NCBI GenBank assembly: GCA_036897625.1
Contig: JAYMTA010000361.1
Coordinates: forward strand, 1-30,553
Reading direction: 5' to 3'
From: Pelargonium cotyledonis
Taxonomy: Eukaryota; Streptophyta; Magnoliopsida; Geraniales; Geraniaceae
Length of the DNA: 30,553 nt
The notes beneath the pieces are model-generated. The model searched no databases, had not been told where the DNA came from, and saw nothing but the letters and a program-made list of their open reading frames with translations. A program made the position numbers and the translations under genes. This document shows positions 23,822 to 30,553 of this stretch, in pieces. The stretch's first letter is position 1. Every line of letters starts with the position of its first letter.

Positions 23822-25557
23822 CTAATGGCTAATCCTCATATCTTTGATCATTGAATATAGAGAATCTGGTTTAAGGTCCTCGTAGACTTTACACAAAACC
23901 AAATCGTCCCACTGAAAAACAAGCAAATTTTGGTAGTCAGAACCATAAAAGCCGGGAAGTAACTCTGCAGAAAAGATAAAATTTTAGGTTAAATTTTGTC
24001 GATGGCTTACCCTTATGTGGTTGTGGTTACATGCATCCGAGCAGGTGTGATGCTGCACGCTATACTCGGTCATCTTCCATTTTGTTTTTTGCCCGTTTCT
24101 CTTATCCCCTTCGTAGAAACAGAGTGTTTGCTTTTGCCCTATTACTCCATCCAAGCAATTGATTTTTCCATCTATGTACCCTAATTCCTTCCAATAGACC
24201 GTGCTTGTTTGACAACCCGGACTCTTCCGGATAAATAGTGGGCGCCTAGGCGTCAACACATAGCATTCCTTTATTTGACTCGTACTTAATCCTAAACACG
24301 TCAAAACAGATGCTTGTGTAGTTAGAAACCCAATGATAAGTGTACGTTTATTGTTATATATGATGATAAGTGTTTATAATGCCAAAGTATGCTTCTCAAT
24401 GGCCTGAGCTGACAGTTTGTACCTGAACCCACTAGAACCCAAAATCCGACTCGTCATTTTCGTGGGTTAGGATTTTCGGGTCAGGACGGGTTTGAAACTG
24501 AGATGGTGCAGATTGTACTCACTCCCGCACTTTCATTCATAACCCCAAAAAACTCCCGACCTGAAACCCGAATTCCTAACTCTAGGACCATGATATACTG
24601 TGATGATCCTATGCATTTGAATAAAGAATGTGAAGCCATATGTACGATGTATCTGATTCTGAACCCCGAATTCACATTCCTCTGTTTCCTAAATATGAAA
24701 ATGTATGCATATATTGTGATGATCTTATATGTCCAAACTATGATAATGCATGTATGCATTGAACTATACGAAGATAAAGAATGTGAAAGCATATGTAGTA
24801 TCTGATTCTGAAACTTGAAATTCACATTCCTTTGTGTTTCCGAACTATGAAAATATATGCATATATTAAGATGATCTCATATGTTCACACTACGATGATG
24901 CATGTATCAATGTACTGAACTGTAGTCTGTATGAAGATAAAGAACCCGAAAACAAATGTATTATCCATTTTCAAAACACAAATTCACAATCCATTCCTTT
25001 TCTTCTCTTTCTTTATGTAGGATGAAACCCGGGATTGAAAATTTGCAACCCATAAACTGTCACCCTACAAGGAAGAATCTTTACCTCTTCTGTGCTTAAT
25101 TTCTCAAAGGTAATTCTTCAATCCGATCCCAGTTTTTCATTACCATATTTATCATTGTGAACTGATCATGAACATGAATAATTATAGAATGATGAATTGT
25201 TAGGATTCGAACTTATGGACGCTCGAAATCTAATCCGACTAACAACTGATCCGATCAGACCAATTTTCGAGTGGGATCGGATCAGATTGGTTGAATTTGC
25301 ATGGATCCGCACAATTTACACTAGAATCCGAACTAATCCGATCGTAACGGATTTGGATTACTCTTTATCAATATGAATATGAACAAATATGATTCAAAAT
25401 CGAAAAATGTACCTGGTGGGAAGAAATCTTTGGGGTTGAATTCATGAATGTCAACAACTATTAGGCCTTGAATCTGCAGTGACTTGCCAATGAAGTTGTT
25501 GTGGAGCTGCTGAACCATGAACTTGTCAAAATCAACACTTGTGTTGCACATGTTCAT
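23822..25557 (-). CDS. Short NAC-domain protein, 3 exons, lacking subdomain A
   Basis: Plant NAC-type transcription factor relative. Exons 25413-25557, 24011-24291 and 23822-23911 join by GT-AG in frame to 171 aa. Residues about 20-48 match NAC subdomain B (LIVVDIHEFNPKDFFPPG; family type EVDIYKFNPWDL). Exon 2 gives subdomain C (KECYVLTPRRPLF, TSTVYWKELG; family YWKATG) and D (GVIGQKQTLCFYEGDKRNGQ, KTKWKMTEYSV). Exon 3 gives subdomain E (WDDLVLCKVYEDL; family DDWVLCRIYKK). The usual N-terminal PGFRFHPTDEEL is missing: an in-frame stop precedes the ATG at 25557. No activation domain follows, as the protein ends at MRISH. Intron 1 (1,121 bp) holds a triple tandem repeat. It may be a dimer-forming regulator without full DNA binding, or a decaying copy; expression is unknown. 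Confidence 0.75.
24405..24584. repeat. GAGCTGACA-type repeat-family member in NAC intron 1
   Basis: Starts near TGAGCTGACAGTTTG (24405-24419) and ends near GAATTCCTAACTCTA (24570-24584), an imperfect inverted match to its start, with GGGT/ACCC-rich DNA between. One of several similar pieces in the window; small non-autonomous DNA element suspected. Confidence 0.4.
24594..25008. repeat. Three-unit degenerate tandem repeat in NAC intron 1
   Basis: Units start at 24594, 24710 and about 24862 with TATA(C/T)TGTGATGATC-like sequence. They run through AAGATAAAGAATGTGAA, ATCTGATTCTGAA and ATTCACATTCCT to CTATGAAAATATATGCA. Units are about 116, 152 and 147 bp with internal length differences. Non-coding. 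Confidence 0.8.
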
Positions 25558-26180
25558 GATTAATATTTAATTTTGAGAACAAAACCAAACAAAATAAAAA
25601 GAGAAGACCTTGGATTGGAAAAGAAAGTGTATTTACAGAACAACTTTGTGTTGCTTTTCTTGATGCTTAAAGGTAAACAAATGTGAATTAGGATTTGAAA
25701 AGAAGAAGAAGAAGAAGAAGAAGAAGAAGAAGACAATAACCTAAAACCCTAATTAAAATTAGTGTTGTTTTTATGGTAGGGTTTTATATTTCTCTAATTT
25801 CTACTTTCAGGGTTTAATTTGGAGAGTTTCTTGGGGGACACGTAATTGGACATATTCCAAACGTTGGGTACTTCAAATATTCAGTATTTCAAATTTTAAA
25901 TCTTGACCACTGAACTAATAACATTTTAAGCAACAACCCCTATAAATAAATTTTAAATAAATAAATAAAAAACAATTTTTACCCATAATTTCAGCAATAG
26001 AAAAGTTAAAACATGTATGAATTGAAAATTGAAACTTGAAAATACTCTATATCTTAATTTAATAGAATTTAAATAACAGGTTTCTGCTAACATTATTTTC
26101 CAGTTCAATCCCTAAAATAAAAACATGTTCTTAGTATTGGATTGTCATTTTTCTAGAAAAAACGCGTTCTTGTTCCTCAA
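25558..26180 (-). promoter_or_regulatory. Spacer between the cyclase relic and the NAC gene; NAC promoter/leader
   Basis: Minus-strand reading from the cyclase stop into the NAC gene: AT-rich DNA, then a (CTT)n tract (about 25698-25733) of the type common in plant 5' leaders, then the NAC ATG. An AGGGTTTTAGG stretch lies just upstream of the tract. No further ORF. Confidence 0.45.
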
Positions 26181-27392
26181 TCAATATACTTTTAGAAAGA
26201 GCACTTTAGCTATGTGGAGGTTGATTGTTTCAGTAGTGATGTGTGCAGTGTAGTAGAAGCTCTTTGCCACTGTCAGGAATGTGTTCTTGATCTTCGAATC
26301 TATGTCGGCCATGGAGTTTTCAAGAACCGTCTTCACTAGTTTTTGCATCTCTGACTCTATTTCTGGTGTCGTGAAGCACTCACTGTTGCTCTTGAAGCTC
26401 CCGTTTTCACGCACCTGCTTGCAAAGACATCGTAAGAACGAGAATCAAGAATCAGAATGAGAATGAAACGCCAGTTCAATCGCGTTTATCGTTGCTAACC
26501 TTTTGGTTCTTGTAGAGTCTAAGCTGATAGCAAATGTTGTTGGTGAGAGCCATGAGAGACACAAACTGAGGATGTGACCAAACCTCCTCTGAAACTGAAT
26601 ATCCACCACTCAGAATTATGGTATTTACTATTAGCTCAGCTTCTCCTCCATATTTGTCACCTTCCTCTACCCATTTCATCAGCCAATTTTTCCACTGTTT
26701 TTGAGATCACAAACAAAGATAAAAACAATAGATGTGTGGCGCGACGATGTTTAATTTAAGTTAAATTATATGCATACTCATTGCATGGCGTAGGCGGTGG
26801 CCCACGTACTTACCGTGGGCCACCAATGCATCGAAGGCGAGTCTATGCAAGGTTCCTAGTAGTAGCTTGACCAGCCCCTTCCCTTCATATGCCCTGTATA
26901 CACAATTCACAATCATGCACAAGGTGTGTACTCTGGTTCGGGGTTTAGTCAGAGCTAAGACTCCTCAGCCCTCTTATTAGTGTGTTTTGTTAGAATCGAA
27001 CCCGATAGTTATTACCAAAAATCGAGTTTGCGTTGTCGTCGACTGAGACACAACCCTTAGGTCTAGTACCTAGTATTTTGTACAATGTTAGCTAAATTAC
27101 CTTCCACTTAGGTTGCCATTTTGGAGTTTGTTGGCACTGTTGAGCAATTCTTGAACAAAAGCCATCCTCTGGTCCCTTGTGGCTCCCTCCTGGTGAGCAT
27201 GAGACCAAATGGTCTCCACCAAGACTGCAGTTTTAGCCCATGCAATTCTCTCTGTGGACCTTTCAGGTTCAAAAATGGTGGCTGAGGCCAAAAAATAGGC
27301 TACCAAAAGTGTCTTTTTGCTGATCCCAAAGTCTCCAATCTCACAGTTTCTGTACCACCTGTTCAATGTCACGTGTTGTCGATTCAGTACTC

Positions 27393-27469
27393 TAGAGCTG
27401 ACAATTCAAATTTCGGTTTTGGTTCTCAGTTGAAAAGATCTCACCCAACCCAGACCCAAACAGCTCTAC
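27393..27469. repeat. Short inverted-repeat element in a cyclase intron
   Basis: Begins TAGAGCTGACAATT and ends CAGCTCTA; the outer eight bases are a perfect inverted pair around 77 bp of ACCC/GGTT-rich sequence. It belongs to the GAGCTGACAATT family noted elsewhere. No clear target-site duplication. Confidence 0.5.
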
Positions 27470-28662
27470 TGACTCTCGATGCCACTTGGCAATACAAGCA
27501 ACGGGATTAAATAAGCCGGGTAAAAAAATATCACGCGTTCTTAAGAACGTGTGCGTTTTTTTTAAAACTCAGCTCACATTGTTAGGTACTTAGTTTCACT
27601 TACTTTTGGATGCTTTCCCATTCAGATCTATGCAATGCTTGGCAATTGTTGTAGTCTTGTTTTGCAAGCTCTAAATAGGTGGTGTTGTTGACATAAAACA
27701 TCCTGAAAATAAGTTGACATTGATAAGAAATCAAGTCGACGAAAATGAAATGTAAAATGTTAAGTGTCAATTGCGCTTGCACGAAAAACACCGACCTGTA
27801 AAGAGTCTTGCCAATCCATACATCGTCTTCTCCACCGTACTGTTCTAGGTAAAACCTAGTTTCCACTCGAGGTAGACTCGCGTACCACGGGACATCAAGC
27901 GCGTATTCCACCTGAGTAAAATAACCTCGGTCAATTTCATTTAGCGGATTACTATTTTGTAATCTTCGAAATTACAAATTCGATATTGTTCGGTTGGATC
28001 AACAAATTCGGTCCAGACTAAATTGCCAATAGTCCTACTGTTGCGAAATGTAATTAATGTGATATCATACCTCGCCAGGCAAGTCCTTGGTTATTATCCA
28101 TTTGTCAAGAAGCTCGTTATTAGCCTGTTTTTCTCTTAGAAAATTGTAAGCAAATCGCTTGACTTCGCCGAGGATCTTTTCGCCGGGAAACACCATCCGA
28201 GAAGCTCTATAGACGTTGTACATGACAGTGACGGCTTGATTGGACTGTCCGGGATAGCAAACAAACTCATTACTGATCTTGAAATGCTTATGCACATCTG
28301 TGAACAACACGAAAACAAGCGTGAGTTCAAATTGTCAGCTCTACTAATAGTTAAAATTTTAAAAATGAAATATGGAGCTCGTGTCCAATCATTTTCTTTT
28401 CTAAGAGAATATAACATTCATTTTAAAGCAGAAGAAGTAAACTGTTTTCGAGAATCGTTAAATTACCGGCAAAAACCTGGCGACCATGCATCCCTAGAAC
28501 CCTAAACGACATGCTAGTAGTGTCAATTTCTTGTACATTTGCATTTCTTGCCCAACAAACTCCCTTCTCTGTCCAATACCTGAATTTAATTTTGATTAAT
28601 TTTAATAATCCATATAATTAAAAACAAAACAAAACAAAACTTAATTAAATAAAGAGAAAAAT

Positions 28663-28870
28663 GGGTATAGTGCTGATATAAAGTTATATCAGTTGCAACT
28701 TAACAAAATCAATGAGGTGTTGACATCTCATTTATAATCACTTATACCCACTCAAGTGATTTGTGGGAGCGGAGCGATCCGTCCGGATCCATGATTTTAA
28801 ATGAGATGTCATCACATTATTAGTTTAACTGATATAATTTTATATCAGTGCATTGATATACATTATACCC
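28663..28870. mobile_element. MITE with long terminal inverted repeats in a cyclase intron
   Basis: The left end GGGTATAGTGCTGATATAAA is mirrored by the right end, which reads GGGTATAATGTATATCAATG on the other strand. Both arms continue through TTATATCAGTT and GACATCTCATTT, giving imperfect arms of about 70 bases around a GC-richer centre (GGGAGCGGAGCGATCCG). The 208-bp size, lack of ORF and arm length fit a MITE. The target-site duplication is unclear, so the superfamily is not assigned. It lies between exons 28892-29012 and 28467-28579. Confidence 0.75.
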
Positions 28871-30553
28871 TTAAATAAATCACATATTTACCTATGAATA
28901 TAGTTAACACATTCTTCGATCTGTGGCTGAAAATACCGAGAAATGCCTAATCGTTGCAGACGGTCAACGCCCCACGCGTGCTCGAACAAGTCAACCGGAT
29001 ACACGTTTGGTACTAAAAATACCAACAAAGTTGCACCAAAATTACTTCAAAAAATAGAATCTCGACCATAATTTATCGATAAATTTACGTAATTAGTTAC
29101 CTCCACCATTGTATTTTTGCACAATATTGGTCAAGTACCTCAAGCAATTCTCATCTTTGGTGTTCATGAAAGCATAGGCTGTGGAGGCTGGAGAGAACAA
29201 AAATGAGCCATCTTTGCATTGCAATTTTAAAAGTTTTTCCCATTCTAGCCCTTCCATTCCCTCCAAGCTATAGAGCAATGTATTGGGCACATTGTGTAGC
29301 ATCTCCTTTGGAATCCTATATAATATATGTTAATACATCAAAATTCTTTTGTATATTATCTCGATCGTATACACTTCGTTCTGTTATAAAAACGAGTAGA
29401 GCTTCGACATTTTATGTTATGTCGTTCTTTTCTCACCTTGCGAGCTTCTCATCCCTCTTGGCCTGAATTTGTCGTAAGATCGGAGAGTCGGTGAAGACCT
29501 CGATGTTTAAGTCTCGAGCGATTTTGAGAAGAGACAGAAAAGCTCGATGGGCATGTGGACGGCGAGGTCGTCCTCGAGTTTGGATACATTTTCTTTGAAA
29601 TATTGTATTCCTATAATAATCACGTACGATGAAAAGTTATTTTGTTAGTATTATTATTCGGCTTTGCTTAATTTATAGAATTATCATCGCGTTATTTTAC
29701 GCACCTTTTTGACATATTTCGGGATGGACATTCCAGGACTTGAGTGCTACAACACATGCGAGCGTGTTGGTGAGCCTATCGTGTGCTAAAAATATTCTGT
29801 CGTCGCCCCAAGAGCCGTCTGGGAGCTGATTTTTGGCTATCCATTCGAGGCTTGATGGAAATTGTGGAGAGCCATTTCCATGAACATTTTCAATGAGTGC
29901 AACCCATGCAGTGTCGTATGGCGACACATTTATTTCCCCGTCTTCCATCGACTCCAACATCGATTTTATGGCCTCGATTTTTTCCTTCATCTTGTCATTT
30001 GTCGATGTTACCTTTTACAGTAAAATAAGCGCGTTAATCATAACAAAAGTTAATAATCGATGCGATCCGGTTCAATTTACCAACAACAATCAAGGTTCGG
30101 TCTGAAGGCACGTGAAAAACGATATGTCGCTCTTCATGTTAGGTGAAATTATCGACTACACTGCGAAAAAAACATATACCTTAACGGAAAGTTATAAAAT
30201 CATTAGTCTTCAAAATTTATTTGTACAAAATCAAAAATTTATATATCTATATTTATAAATTTTGATAAAATAGACCTATTTGTACATTGAACGAAAGTTC
30301 AAATATTAAAATAATGTGAATATTATGCAAGTAAATTTTATATATTTTTTAAATTCATACTTGCCTTTTGTTTTTCTCTTAGCAATATTTAATTCCTAAT
30401 TAAAAATAATTAATGTATGTTCATGAATCAAAGTATCAAACAGACCTCAATAGCTTCTCTTTCAATATCATAATCATCCACCATTTCGTGCCACTTTATA
30501 AAAGGCTCATTTTGCAGGGACGCCCCTGCAAATTCTGTATTTTTCAATTATAA

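Larger units (their letters stand above)
26181..30553 (-). pseudogene. CPS: Class II diterpene cyclase (copalyl diphosphate synthase-like), decayed, 5' end outside window
   Basis: Family function: plastidial protonation-driven cyclisation of GGPP to copalyl-type diphosphates for gibberellin or specialised diterpenes. Visible exons: 30446-about 30534 (partial), 29705-30011, 29437-29610, 29101-29315, 28892-29012, 28467-28579, 28071-28297, 27796-27911, 27604-27702, 27101-27358, 26782-26893, 26500-26694, 26181-26414. Family landmarks: SPYDTAWVALIENVHG, NQLPDGSWGDDRIF, LGISRYFQPQIEECVNYIHR, LPRVETRFYLEQYGGEDDVW, end TINLHIAKVLFLKVY. No class I DDxxD, as expected of a monofunctional cyclase. Damage: about 11 bases missing inside exon 29437-29610 (frameshift after HMPI), and ATGAGT in place of a GTGAGT donor after 26782. 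The DxDD acid motif reads EIDT (28519-28530) and the LHS motif reads LYS (29270-29272). Transit peptide lies beyond the window. Alternatives: sequence error or unusual splicing, judged less likely. Confidence 0.8.

Noticed and set aside
26181-30553. Intact gibberellin-pathway ent-CPS
   Set aside because: Exon phases are otherwise sound, but a frameshift, a lost donor and changed DxDD and LHS motifs argue against a working enzyme.
23822-30553. Terpenoid biosynthetic gene cluster (cyclase plus NAC regulator)
   Set aside because: Only one biosynthetic gene is visible, it is broken, and the NAC has no shown link; same strand and proximity are not enough.

Overview
The window is nuclear DNA of a flowering plant, most likely a eudicot. 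The evidence is AT-rich intergenic DNA, short GT-AG introns, plant-only families (DUF868, NAC, plant diterpene synthase) and plant promoter signals (site II boxes, telo box, USE-type element). The copalyl diphosphate synthase-like sequence resembles asterid enzymes as I remember them; the species cannot be fixed from sequence alone.

Layout. (1) 615-7370, minus: an eight-exon IDM1-like chromatin gene with AT hooks, TDBD, PHD finger and GNAT acetyltransferase fold. An in-frame TAA interrupts exon 1, and it has repeat-expanded coding segments. (2) 7371-10204: its promoter, then gene-free DNA with a 49-bp tandem repeat, a candidate Helitron, a USE/TATA promoter-like pair and a 42-bp tandem duplication. 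(3) 10205-11893, minus: complete five-exon gene for ribosomal protein eS24, head to head with (4) 12320-14011, plus, a single-exon NKAP-type RS-rich nuclear protein. The roughly 430 bp between their starts carries site II and telo-box elements and looks like a shared promoter. (5) 14012-21591: about 7.6 kb without a recognisable gene. It contains a roughly 210-bp tandem repeat whose units each carry a fused splice acceptor/donor-like motif, a tRNA-derived SINE with a perfect 14-bp target-site duplication, and another SINE relic. (6) 21592-22491, plus: an intact single-exon DUF868 gene. (7) 23822-25557, minus: a compact three-exon NAC-domain gene of 171 aa that lacks the usual N-terminal NAC subdomain A. 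(8) 26181 to beyond 30553, minus: thirteen exons (the first partial) of a class II diterpene cyclase of the copalyl diphosphate synthase family. It has a frameshift, a lost splice donor and altered catalytic motifs, so it is very probably a pseudogene.

No operon-like cooperation is expected. The housekeeping genes (eS24, NKAP) share a promoter region, and the accessory flank holds repeats, a small NAC gene and a decayed specialised-metabolism gene. I did not find a wholly new system. The most notable items are the cyclase relic, with altered DxDD and LHS motifs plus disabling changes, the tandem array of fused splice-site motifs, and the NAC gene that only appears when three short exons are joined. 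Exon boundaries were deduced by eye from GT-AG signals, reading frame and remembered family sequences; no search was run.
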